Below are positions 38,670 to 46,598 of a DNA stretch of 64,000 bases, one piece after another; the first letter of the stretch is position 1, and each line of letters opens with the position of its first letter. The stretch covers positions 1 to 64,000 of the forward strand of contig NZ_RJUD01000097.1 of the NCBI RefSeq assembly GCF_024343675.1. Direction: 5' to 3'. The stretch comes from Lacihabitans sp. CS3-21 (GTDB lineage: Bacteria > Bacteroidota > Bacteroidia > Cytophagales > Spirosomataceae). The notes below the pieces were generated by a model that worked only from the letters and a program-made list of their open reading frames with translations, had not been told where the DNA came from and did not search any database. Made by a program: the position numbers and the translations under genes.

Positions 38670-39380
38670 TTATTTCACCAATGTTCCTATTTTTTCGCCA
38701 TTTACCAGGTTAAGGAGGTTGTTTTCTTGGTTCATATCAAATACTATGATGGGCAACTTATTTTCTTTACACAGCGTAAAGGCCGTCATGTCCATCACTT
38801 TAAGTCCTTTTCCTATCACTTCGTCAAACGAAATTTCATCGTATTTTGTTGCTTCAGGATTTTTCCTCGGATCGTCAGAATAGACCCCATCCACGCTGGT
38901 TCCTTTTAATAAAACATCTGCTCCAATTTCAACGGCCCTCAATGCTCCGCCCGAGTCGGTAGAGAAATAAGGATTACCCGTTCCTGCTCCAAATATCACC
39001 ACTCTGCCTTTTTCTAGGTGACGGATGGCTCTTCTACGTATAAAAGGTTCAGCAATTTGTTCCATTTTAATAGCCGATAGCAAGCGGGTTTTTACGCCTT
39101 CACTTTCTAAAGCACTTTGTATGGCCATTCCGTTGATAACCGTAGCCAACATACCCATGTAGTCACCTTGTGATCGATCGATGCCTGATTTTTGAGCAGC
39201 ACCTCTATAAATGTTGCCTCCACCTATCACAATAGCCACCTCACAGCCAGTTTCTACCACTGTTTTTACGGCTTTTGCATATTGTTCTAAAATGTCTGGA
39301 TTAATCACTTGACTTTTATCGCCTCCATTGAGGGCTTCACCACTAAGTTTAAGGAGAATTCTTTTGTATTTGAGGGCCAT
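38670..39380 (-). CDS. pyrH: UMP kinase
   Basis: 236 residues of the amino-acid-kinase fold; phosphorylates UMP to UDP with ATP. Visible: [69 protein letters not shown], and [16 protein letters not shown]. Length and motifs are typical of hexameric bacterial UMP kinases. First gene of the pyrH-frr operon. Confidence 0.98.
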   Translation of the reverse strand: MALKYKRILLKLSGEALNGGDKSQVINPDILEQYAKAVKTVVETGCEVAIVIGGGNIYRGAAQKSGIDRSQGDYMGMLATVINGMAIQSALESEGVKTRLLSAIKMEQIAEPFIRRRAIRHLEKGRVVIFGAGTGNPYFSTDSGGALRAVEIGADVLLKGTSVDGVYSDDPRKNPEATKYDEISFDEVIGKGLKVMDMTAFTLCKENKLPIIVFDMNQENNLLNLVNGEKIGTLVK

Positions 39381-39396
39381 GAATATTGATTTTATG

Positions 39397-39404
39397 CAAA
39401 GATA
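39397..39404 (-). promoter_or_regulatory. Probable -7 element for pyrH-frr
   Basis: TATCTTTG on the minus strand, 17 bp before the pyrH start, matches TAnnTTTG. No TTG lies at 19 bp spacing, so the promoter is predicted from one box. Confidence 0.4.
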
Positions 39405-39438
39405 AATTCTAAATTATGAAAATTAAAATTGGAGTATG

Positions 39439-40398
39439 CTATTTCTTTTTGTTTAAAAGATAAATACCTACCAATATGATGGCCATACCTACATAAAGCC
39501 AGATACTTATGGATTCTCCATCAAACAAACCAGCCAGTGTGGCCACAATCGGAATCAGATAAGTGACTGAAGAAGCAAAGACTGGACTCGATATTTGTAA
39601 AACGTAATTGTACAATACTGCGGCCAAGCCAGAGTTTATTGCACCCAATAGGATGAAATACAATAACAAAAGGTGGTTTTCTGGTAAAAATATTTTTTGA
39701 AAAAAATCAGTAAATAGCAAAATGACGAAGGCAATTAAACCCACAAATAGTAAAGAGAACGAACTGATAATGATGGGCTTAACCGAACTCAAGTGCGTAC
39801 CTACCAGATTGGCGTTGGTGCCATACATAATGGTGGCGGCAATAATTAAAAGAGCGTAAGGGTTGTTAAAATCCAAAGTATGACTTCCGCCACTCAAAAT
39901 CAATATTAAGCTACCAATAAATCCGATGACAATGCCTGTAATCTGGAATTTTTCAATTTTTCTAGAAAAGAACAAAGCACCCATCACCAACACAAACAAA
40001 GGTGTTGTGGCGTTGAGCGTACCTGCTAACGAACTGTTGAGTTTACTACCCGCCAAGCCAAAAATGACTGCCGGAATTAAATAGCCTAATAATCCAGAGA
40101 ATAAAAGAGGTAAAGTTTTTTCTTGAGGGAAATTCCTAAAGTTTTTAAATGCCCATGGAGACAAGCACAAGCCTGCAATGAAAATCCTGCCAGCCCCAAG
40201 TTCAACAGCTGAAAAATTAACCACCACTTTCTTGACAAGAATAAAGGATAAACCCCATACAAATGCTAGAAAAAGCAAAAGAATCCAAGAAATAAGGGTT
40301 TTGTCTTCGTTGGCGAGGGCTTTCTTTATCAATATAGTTTTTTTGTCAAAATTACCGTTTTTTAAATAATTATCTAAATTAATTGTAACTTTAACCAC
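39439..40398 (-). CDS. EamA/DMT superfamily transporter
   Basis: 319 residues with about ten predicted membrane helices forming two EamA repeats (first repeat FLAFVWGLSFILVKKVV and GLLGYLIPAVIFGLAGSKL; second IMYGTNANLVG and PIVATLAGLFDGE). It ends in a basic tail (LLNKKK), as usual. DMT proteins export amino acids or other small metabolites; the substrate cannot be assigned. The frame opens with GTG at 40398; a TTG near residue 23 would give a start closer to the first helix and is equally possible. Confidence 0.85.
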   Translation of the reverse strand: MVKVTINLDNYLKNGNFDKKTILIKKALANEDKTLISWILLLFLAFVWGLSFILVKKVVVNFSAVELGAGRIFIAGLCLSPWAFKNFRNFPQEKTLPLLFSGLLGYLIPAVIFGLAGSKLNSSLAGTLNATTPLFVLVMGALFFSRKIEKFQITGIVIGFIGSLILILSGGSHTLDFNNPYALLIIAATIMYGTNANLVGTHLSSVKPIIISSFSLLFVGLIAFVILLFTDFFQKIFLPENHLLLLYFILLGAINSGLAAVLYNYVLQISSPVFASSVTYLIPIVATLAGLFDGESISIWLYVGMAIILVGIYLLNKKK

Positions 40399-40415
40399 AA
40401 TTCAACCTTATTAAA

Positions 40416-41522
40416 ATGAAAAAAGTAGTTTATCTGTTGTTGTTTCTAGTAGCGTTTTTAAAAGCCCAAGCCGAGGATTTTAAGACATTGGAAATTGGGG
40501 CTAAGGCTCCAGATTTTTCTTTGAAAAGTACCGATGGTAAAATGTACAATTTGGCCAGCTTCAAATCTTCTGAATTATTAGTAATTATTTTTAGCTGCAA
40601 TCATTGCCCAACTGCTCAGGCTTATGAAGACAGAATGATTGCTTTCCAAGAAAAATATGCTGCTAGAAATGTAAAACTCGTAGTAATAAGTCCCAACGAT
40701 GACAAGGCAGTTAGGTTTGATGAGCTGGGTTATTCTGACCTGAGCGACAGCTACCCAGAAATGGTGTTGAGAGCCAAACAAAAAAAATATAATTTCCCTT
40801 ATTTATACGATGGAGCTACGCAATCTACTTCGCAAGCGTATGGCCCCACCACCACGCCTCATGCATTTGTATTTGACAAAAACCGAACGCTGCAATATGT
40901 AGGAAGAATTGACGACGAAGAGCATATTGGCAGGGCTAAAGTTTTTGATTTAGAAAATGCGGTGGAAGATTTGTTGGCCAAAAGGCCCGTTGCTACCCCT
41001 GTTACCAAAACTTTTGGTTGCTCTGTAAAATGGAAGTCTAAGTCGGACTGGAAACTTAAAGAAGTGGAATCTTGGAAAGCTGAGCCAGTAAGCCTAGAGA
41101 AAATTGATGTGGAAGGGATGAAGAATCTAATAGGCAAATCAGACGGCAGATTTAAATTGATAAATTTTTGGGCCACCTGGTGTGGACCATGCGTGGCGGA
41201 ATTTTCGGCTTTGGTAGAAACCGACAAAATGTATAGAAACCGTGACTTTGACTTTATCACCGTTTCTATGGATGATTTCAAAGTTCAAGAAAAAGCACTG
41301 ACTTTTTTGAAGAAAAAATACGCCTCCAACATAAACTTCATTTACGGGAGTGAAAAGAAATATGATCTCATAGATGCCGTAGATCCCAAATGGCAAGGTG
41401 CTTTGCCCTACACCATATTGGTTTCACCTGAAGGCAAAATCATGTTCCGACAAAGCGGAATCATTGATATTGTGGCATTGAGAACCGCTATTGTTGAAAA
41501 AATCGGTAGGTATTATCCTTGA
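40416..41522 (+). CDS. Secreted double thioredoxin-fold protein (AhpC/TSA-like plus TlpA-like)
   Basis: 368 residues with a signal peptide (VYLLLFLVAFLKAQA). Domain 1 (about 20-195) is AhpC/TSA-like: APDFSLKSTDGKMYNL, FSCNHCPTAQAYEDRM with a CxxC (CNHC), TPHAFVFDKNRTLQYVGRIDD. Domain 2 (about 230-365) is TlpA-like, with the active site FWATWCGPCVAEFSA and the cis-Pro region LPYTILVSPEGK. Two redox centres in one periplasmic chain suggest a thiol-disulfide relay or reductase. The 200-residue protein at 42762-43325 resembles domain 1, including the CNHCP motif, so the two probably share ancestry or partners. Confidence 0.85.
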   Translation: MKKVVYLLLFLVAFLKAQAEDFKTLEIGAKAPDFSLKSTDGKMYNLASFKSSELLVIIFSCNHCPTAQAYEDRMIAFQEKYAARNVKLVVISPNDDKAVRFDELGYSDLSDSYPEMVLRAKQKKYNFPYLYDGATQSTSQAYGPTTTPHAFVFDKNRTLQYVGRIDDEEHIGRAKVFDLENAVEDLLAKRPVATPVTKTFGCSVKWKSKSDWKLKEVESWKAEPVSLEKIDVEGMKNLIGKSDGRFKLINFWATWCGPCVAEFSALVETDKMYRNRDFDFITVSMDDFKVQEKALTFLKKKYASNINFIYGSEKKYDLIDAVDPKWQGALPYTILVSPEGKIMFRQSGIIDIVALRTAIVEKIGRYYP

Positions 41523-41840
41523 GGTATTGGTTATTGGTGGATTGGTTATTAGTTACTGGTTGATTGGTTACTGGTTGATTGGCCACTGAGCGGAGCCGAA
41601 GTGGGTTACTGGTACTAGACACTGGCCACTGAGCGAAGTGGGTTATTGTTTGATTGGTTATTGGTTGACTGGTTATTGGTTGTCCCGATAGCTATCGGGA
41701 GGTTTTGGTACTAGTCACTGGCCATTGAGCACAATGAAATTCAGAAGATAGTCTGAATGAAATTGCGATCGATAGATCTTGAAGTGGGTTATTAGTTGAC
41801 TTGTTATTGGTTGACTTGTTATTGTTAATTGGGTTCTTAG
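41523..41840. repeat. Degenerate TTATTGGTTGATTGG-type intergenic repeat tract, copy A
   Basis: About 300 bp between convergent genes built from degenerate 7-8 bp words (ATTGGTT, ACTGGTT, GATTGGTT). Inserted are CACTGAGCGGAGCCGAAGTG (41584-41603), a shortened copy CCACTGAGCGAAGTGGG (41626-41642), a decayed copy near 41721, and a perfect 18-bp palindrome TCCCGATAGCTATCGGGA (41683-41700). No coding potential is seen. The remaining bases to 41937 hold no gene. Confidence 0.85.
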
Positions 41841-41937
41841 CGTTTATCTAAGGAAAGTAGCAATTTGCATTTAATTTACTTTTTCAAGCTTAATGCGATA
41901 AAGCGGTCAGTTTGATTTGCTATAAATTTTCTCAAAT

Positions 41938-42759
41938 TTAATGCCGCTTCATCCAATCCAATACGTATTCCAAAACCTGCTCTTTTTCAAATTCGTTGTG
42001 GATTTCGTGGTATAATTTAGGCCAGCTTTTGAACGCAATGTCATTTTTCTCACAGAAAGATTTGCTTGCTTGAAAGTTGGTTAGAATATCTTCTTCTCCA
42101 TGCATCACCAGGAGTGGAACAGGGCTTGTTTTTACACCCTCCAATAACCACTCTCCCCACTCAATGATGCCGATACCCACTACACCCGAAACCATATTAT
42201 GCACCAATGGGTCATTTATATAGGCATCAATAATGGCTTTGTCATGAGATAAGTTATTTAATTCCAATCCATTGGGTTGTGTAAAGGCAGGCATAAATTT
42301 TCTTCCAAATTTGCCAATCAATAATTTCAGCTTTGGAATATCAAAGCCGGGTTTTATGGCAGGTGCAGATGCAATCACCCCAGCTAAATTGGGTTTGTTT
42401 TTGTACAAATAATTCAATACCAAACAAGCACCCATACTGTGGCCATATAGAAATGTAGGTACATTTGGGGCAAAAGTTTTGGTGGTATTTACCAGATAGT
42501 CTATTTGCCATAAATAATCTTCCATCTTGGGTGTATGTCCTTTTTTGCCTTCGGTTTGGCCATGTCCAAAAGTATCCACAGCTAATACATTTATATTATT
42601 AGCGGTAAAGAAGCGGGCGAAGTTTTCATATCTACCGCTGTGTTCGCCCAGCCCATGTACCAAAGCGATATTGGCCACAGGCTCCCCATCGGCCAACCAT
42701 TGATTGAAAAACATTTTGCGGCCATCAAAGGCCTCTTGGTAGAAGGTTAGGTTTTTCAT
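41938..42759 (-). CDS. Alpha/beta hydrolase, lysophospholipase/monoacylglycerol lipase-like
   Basis: About 273 residues from the ATG at 42759 (MKNLTFYQEAF). This start lies just past the stop of the upstream gene and is preferred to the overlapping ATG at 42774. It has VHGLGEHSGRY (oxyanion region), AVDTFGHGQTEGKKG, the nucleophile elbow YGHSMGACLVLNY, an Asp in MHGEEDILT, and His in YHEIHNE, i.e. the complete Ser-Asp-His triad of the Serine aminopeptidase S33/PldB family. No signal peptide, so cytoplasmic. Likely acts on lysophospholipids or monoglycerides. Co-transcribed with the thioredoxin-like gene. Confidence 0.88.
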   Translation of the reverse strand: MKNLTFYQEAFDGRKMFFNQWLADGEPVANIALVHGLGEHSGRYENFARFFTANNINVLAVDTFGHGQTEGKKGHTPKMEDYLWQIDYLVNTTKTFAPNVPTFLYGHSMGACLVLNYLYKNKPNLAGVIASAPAIKPGFDIPKLKLLIGKFGRKFMPAFTQPNGLELNNLSHDKAIIDAYINDPLVHNMVSGVVGIGIIEWGEWLLEGVKTSPVPLLVMHGEEDILTNFQASKSFCEKNDIAFKSWPKLYHEIHNEFEKEQVLEYVLDWMKRH

Positions 42760-42761
42760 AG

Positions 42762-43325
42762 TTATTCTTTCCATTTAATGTTACAGCCCATGCTTGGAAA
42801 CTGGATTTCAGAAACCATTTGTTTGGCTAAGATGGCATTTAAAGCTCCTCTTAAATCTTTGCCGGTGAGCGGTTGTGGATGCTCTTCCCTTGGTCTAGAT
42901 TCATCTAATCTTCCTCTATATTTTAGTTTGAGGTCTTCTGAGAAAATATAAAAATCAGGCGTGCAAGCCGCATCATAAGCTTTGGCTACGGCTTGGCTTT
43001 CGTCAAAAAGATATGGAATGCTTAACTTCCATTCCTCCATAAATTCTTTCATTGCTTCTGGGCCATCTTGTGGATATTTTACGATGTCATTTGAACTGAT
43101 GGCTACAAAAGCGACCCCTTTTGAAGCGTATTCTATCACAATTCTTACAATTTCGGGCATTACATGTATCACATAAGGGCAATGATTGCAAATAAACATC
43201 ATCACTGTGGCCTTTTCTCCTTTGATTTTGTCTAAGGAGAGATTTTTTCCAGAAAGCGTATCAAATAAATTAAAGTCGGGTGCCAATGTACCCAAATTGA
43301 TCATGTTGGAAGGCGTTAGGGCCAT
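42762..43325 (-). CDS. Thioredoxin-like (AhpC/TSA family) protein
   Basis: About 187 residues starting at the ATG at 43325 (MALTPSNMINLGTLAPDF), which matches the conserved N-terminus of this family; the frame is open to 43364. The motifs are FICNHCPYVIHVMPEIVR (CxxC redox site), SSNDIVKYPQDGPE, YDAACTPDFYIF, YRGRLDESRPR, and a C-terminal MGCNIKWK with an extra Cys. There is no signal peptide, so cytoplasmic. It resembles domain 1 of the secreted protein at 40416. Function is presumably thiol-based peroxide or disulfide chemistry. Confidence 0.88.
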   Translation of the reverse strand: MALTPSNMINLGTLAPDFNLFDTLSGKNLSLDKIKGEKATVMMFICNHCPYVIHVMPEIVRIVIEYASKGVAFVAISSNDIVKYPQDGPEAMKEFMEEWKLSIPYLFDESQAVAKAYDAACTPDFYIFSEDLKLKYRGRLDESRPREEHPQPLTGKDLRGALNAILAKQMVSEIQFPSMGCNIKWKE

Positions 43326-43396
43326 AAATTGAATGTTTGAATTCTCAAATATATCTTTTTGCAAGGTATTTTCGATACTTTTGTAAAAAAGTTTAG

Positions 43397-43900
43397 ATGG
43401 AATTAATGTTTGAGTCGAAATATTTTGAAATTGTGGCGAGTGTGGTGGTATTAATACTGCTGCTGATTGTTCGGGCTATTTTTCGTTCTATTATCCGCAA
43501 ACACGCCCATAAATATGACTTGGATATTGGTCAACGAAAATATGCCAACAAATTCTTTAATTTCGTTTTGGCCATTTTGCTTTTTGTTTGTTTGGGTATC
43601 ATTTGGGACGTTTCTGTCAAAGGTCTTTCCATCTATTTTGCCTCCATTTTCACCATCGTAGGGGTGGCTTTGTTTGCCAACTGGTCTATTTTGAGCAATA
43701 TCACCTCCGCCATTATCATGTTTTTTAATTCGCCTTATAAAATCGGGACCAAGATTCAAATCATGGACAAAGATGACTCCGTGACGGGTACTGTTATGGA
43801 TATTACGCTTTTTTCTATACAAATTCAGACTGCCGAGGGCGACATCGTTTCATATCCAAACAATATCGCGATTCAGAAGCCCATTAAGCAATTAAAATAG
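43397..43900 (+). CDS. Minimal MscS-like mechanosensitive channel protein
   Basis: 167 residues: two N-terminal helices, then a pore-lining TM3-like segment (IVGVALFANWSILSNITSAIIMFF) and the MscS beta-domain (PYKIGTKIQIMDKDDSVTGTVMDITLFS, VSYPNNI). The protein stops after the beta-domain, so the C-terminal alpha/beta cage of E. coli MscS (286 residues) is missing. The reading frame ends cleanly and the next gene starts 58 bp later. It could be a natural short form, which several Bacteroidota seem to have, or a truncation. Role: release of solutes at hypo-osmotic shock, if it gates. Confidence 0.85.
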   Translation: MELMFESKYFEIVASVVVLILLLIVRAIFRSIIRKHAHKYDLDIGQRKYANKFFNFVLAILLFVCLGIIWDVSVKGLSIYFASIFTIVGVALFANWSILSNITSAIIMFFNSPYKIGTKIQIMDKDDSVTGTVMDITLFSIQIQTAEGDIVSYPNNIAIQKPIKQLK

Positions 43901-43958
43901 TAATTTTTCAAAACCAAATAACTTCTCGTTCGCAAAAACCGAAAAGCAAACATCATTC

Positions 43959-45311
43959 ATGAATCTTCCCGAAGCGTTTCAAACAAATATCTCTCAAATT
44001 TTGGGAGCAGAACTTCCAGATTTTTTAACGACATTAGACAAGTCAGCTCCAATAAGTGTACGTTTGAATCCCAAAAAGAAAACAGCATTACCCGCTCTCG
44101 AAATAGAAGAAAACGTACTTTGGGCAAAAGATGGTAGGTACTTAATAAAGAGGCCCGTTTTTACCGAAGATCCAGCGTTCCATGCTGGAGCTTATGGTGT
44201 TCAAGATGCATCAGCAATGTTTTTAGGGCATGTTTTGGAGCAAGTAGTTGATCGAAGTAGACCTATTCGGGTATTAGATTTATGTGCATCAAAAGGAGAG
44301 CAGACTACGCTTTTAGCATCGATATTGGGTGAAAAAGATCTTTTGGTAGCCAACGAAATTGTAAAAAGTCAATTGTCTATTTTGAAAGAAAATCTTTTGA
44401 AATGGGGCTTTAGTAATGTTATCGTAAGTAATCAAGATCCGGAAACTTTTGCAGATTTGGAAGGTTTTTTTGATGTTGTATTGGTAGATGCTCCTAGCTC
44501 AGGCGAAGGGCTTTTTAGAACGAAAAGTGGTGCAGTTAGCGAATGGTCAGAAGCAAATGTGCAAATGCATGCTACTCGTCAAAAACGATTACTGAGTGCT
44601 GCGGCCATGTTGGTAGCTCCAAAAGGGGTGCTGATTTATACCACTAACACCTATAATTCTACTGAAAATCAGGAAAATGTAAAGTGGCTCAATAGAACAT
44701 TGGATTTCGAAACTATAGATTTGGAAGTTCCTGAAACTTGGGGAATTACTAAGCATGAAAATTGCCTTCAGTTTTTTCCTCATAAAACCAAAGGCGAAGG
44801 GTTTTTCATAGCTGCTATGAAAAATCTCAGCAGAGATGCCAAGTTTGTAAAAGGGAAACCAGACTTGAACAGACTTCGAAGAGAACAAAGAGCAATTCTG
44901 AAAGATTGGTTCAAACCTGAGCTATTTGATGAGTTAGAGTTTTTGTACAAAAATGATGGCAATATTGTTGCTATAAGAACTTCTTTATTGTCAGATTATG
45001 GTTCAGTTTTAAGAGCTTTGGCTAAGAGATCATCTGGTATTGAAATCGGGATTTTCAAAGGTAAGGATTTTGTACCTTCTCATGCTTTTGCATTGTCTGA
45101 TATGATTTCAGACACAGTGGAGCGACTAGAAGTGCCATCAAATGAAGCCCTTAACTTTTTAAGAAAACAAAATTTTGAGTTTTCTACAGGAAAAGACGGT
45201 TGGTTGTTAATCACTTATGGTGGCCTTGCGTTAGGATGGGTAAAAAAAATCGGTGACAGAATTAATAACTATTTGCCAACGGAATGGAGAATTCGAGAAG
45301 ATTTAGTTTAA
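43959..45311 (+). CDS. RsmF/NOL1-NOP2-Sun-family protein lacking both catalytic cysteines
   Basis: 450 residues with the layout of bacterial rRNA m5C methyltransferases of the RsmF/YebU type: N-terminal RNMT fold (PISVRLNPKK), AYGVQDASAMF, SAM domain and a C-terminal PUA-like domain (GWLLITYGGLALGWVKK). Key motifs are altered. The SAM loop is LDLCASKGEQTT instead of CAAPGGKTT. Motif IV reads VDAPSSGEG, with Ser at 180 where the family has the product-release Cys (PCSGEG). Motif VI reads YTTNTYNSTEN, with Asn at 230 where the nucleophilic Cys of STCTY should be. Without the nucleophile it cannot use the standard m5C mechanism, so it is probably an RNA-binding pseudoenzyme. The frame is intact, which argues for a retained function. 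Confidence 0.85.
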   Translation: MNLPEAFQTNISQILGAELPDFLTTLDKSAPISVRLNPKKKTALPALEIEENVLWAKDGRYLIKRPVFTEDPAFHAGAYGVQDASAMFLGHVLEQVVDRSRPIRVLDLCASKGEQTTLLASILGEKDLLVANEIVKSQLSILKENLLKWGFSNVIVSNQDPETFADLEGFFDVVLVDAPSSGEGLFRTKSGAVSEWSEANVQMHATRQKRLLSAAAMLVAPKGVLIYTTNTYNSTENQENVKWLNRTLDFETIDLEVPETWGITKHENCLQFFPHKTKGEGFFIAAMKNLSRDAKFVKGKPDLNRLRREQRAILKDWFKPELFDELEFLYKNDGNIVAIRTSLLSDYGSVLRALAKRSSGIEIGIFKGKDFVPSHAFALSDMISDTVERLEVPSNEALNFLRKQNFEFSTGKDGWLLITYGGLALGWVKKIGDRINNYLPTEWRIREDLV

Positions 45312-45560
45312 TTGGTTAGTGGTTGATCGGTTATTCATAGTTTAGTAACTTGAACACTGAGCGTAGTCGAAGTGTGGTTACTAGATGATTGGTTACTGGT
45401 ATGTTGGAACTGGTTGCTAGTTGATTGGATATTTAGGAGGTGTTTATGGCCAAATTACTTTGATTTAATTAAAAGTCAACTAATAACCAATAACTAATAA
45501 CCAATACACCAATTACTAATACACCAATTACCAATTCCAGCCATTACCAATTTCAAAATA
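45312..45560. repeat. Degenerate TTGGTTA-type repeat tract, copy B, with inverted arms
   Basis: The left part (45312-45430) has TTGGTTAGTGGTTGATCGGT-type words in the same orientation as copy A. The right part (45478-45540) has their reverse complements (ACTAATAACCAATAACTAA), so the tract can fold on itself. It contains CACTGAGCGTAGTCGAAGTG (45355-45374), nearly identical to the element in copy A. No gene is seen. Confidence 0.8.
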
Positions 45561-45597
45561 AATCCCTTATTTTTGCTTTTTCAATAAACAAAACCCA

Positions 45598-46593
45598 ATG
45601 TCTCAAAAGTTTGCTTTTACCATTTGCTCCATCAATTATTTAGCCCAAGCAAGGGTACTGGCCGATTCTCTAAAAAAAACCAATCCAGATTATGAATTTG
45701 TGATTGGCCTTTGTGATAAAATTGATGGCAGTGGTGTGGATGTTAGCAAGTTGCAGGGTTTTAATCTGCTTGAAATTCACGAAATCGGCATAGAAGGTTT
45801 CGACGAAATGTGTGATAGATACGACATTACCGAACTCAATACGGCCATCAAGCCTTTCTACATTGACTATTTTTTCAGAACCAGAAAAGACATTGATTCG
45901 GTTATTTATTTCGATCCAGATATTGAGATTTTTGATAAACTGACGGGTTTGGAAGAAGGATTGGCTGAAAACAACATTATTCTTACGCCTCATTTCTATA
46001 CGCCTATTTTCGATAAAAAGTCCCGTACCGAGCAGCAAATGTTTGTGAATGGTATCTATAATTTGGGATTTTTGGCTGTGAGTCGCTCCGAGGAGACAAA
46101 TAAATTTATGCACTGGTGGATGACCAAGCTTAAGACGGAGTGCTACATGGATATCCAAAACGGCATGTTTGTAGATCAGCTGTATTGCAACATGGTGCCT
46201 TTGTATTTTGAAGGCGTGAAAATCGACAAATATCCAGGTTACAATATCTCTTACTGGAATTTGCACGAGCGTAATTTTACTTTCGAAAACGGCAAGTATT
46301 TTGTAAATGGTAAACCTTTGGTGTTTTATCATTACAGTGGTATTAATATCAAAGACCCTCAGAATATTTCGCGGTGGCAAGATAGGTTTGACCTCAATAA
46401 CAGGCCTGATTTAGTGGAAATATTTAAAAGTTACAGAACACAGTTGGCTGCTAACGAGAACGATTATTTCAAATCGATCCGTTGTTATTATCTTAAACCT
46501 ATTCCTGAAATACCCAAAAAGAGTATTTTGAAAAGGATTTTAACTTCAATAACCTTTAGGATTTATCATTTCTTTGAAAAATTACCTATTTAA
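45598..46593 (+). CDS. Putative glycosyltransferase (nucleotide-sugar transferase fold)
   Basis: 331 residues. The N-terminal ICSINYLAQARVLADSLKKTNP and the DxD motif VIYFDPDIEIF (about residue 101-111) mark a GT-A transferase of the GT8-like type. NGIYNLGFLAVSRS, WWMTKLKTECYMD, VDQLYCNMVP and VFYHYSGI are further conserved blocks. It is 5 bp before the next glycosyltransferase gene, so they are one operon. A possible -7 element, TATTTTTG, is at 45568-45575 within the repeat-rich leader. The sugar is unknown. Confidence 0.8.
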   Translation: MSQKFAFTICSINYLAQARVLADSLKKTNPDYEFVIGLCDKIDGSGVDVSKLQGFNLLEIHEIGIEGFDEMCDRYDITELNTAIKPFYIDYFFRTRKDIDSVIYFDPDIEIFDKLTGLEEGLAENNIILTPHFYTPIFDKKSRTEQQMFVNGIYNLGFLAVSRSEETNKFMHWWMTKLKTECYMDIQNGMFVDQLYCNMVPLYFEGVKIDKYPGYNISYWNLHERNFTFENGKYFVNGKPLVFYHYSGINIKDPQNISRWQDRFDLNNRPDLVEIFKSYRTQLAANENDYFKSIRCYYLKPIPEIPKKSILKRILTSITFRIYHFFEKLPI

Positions 46594-46598
46594 AAGTT

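Noticed and set aside
41523-41937. CRISPR-like repeat appearance of the TTGGTTA tract
   Set aside because: Repeats are short, degenerate and not separated by spacers of constant length, and no cas genes are in the window.
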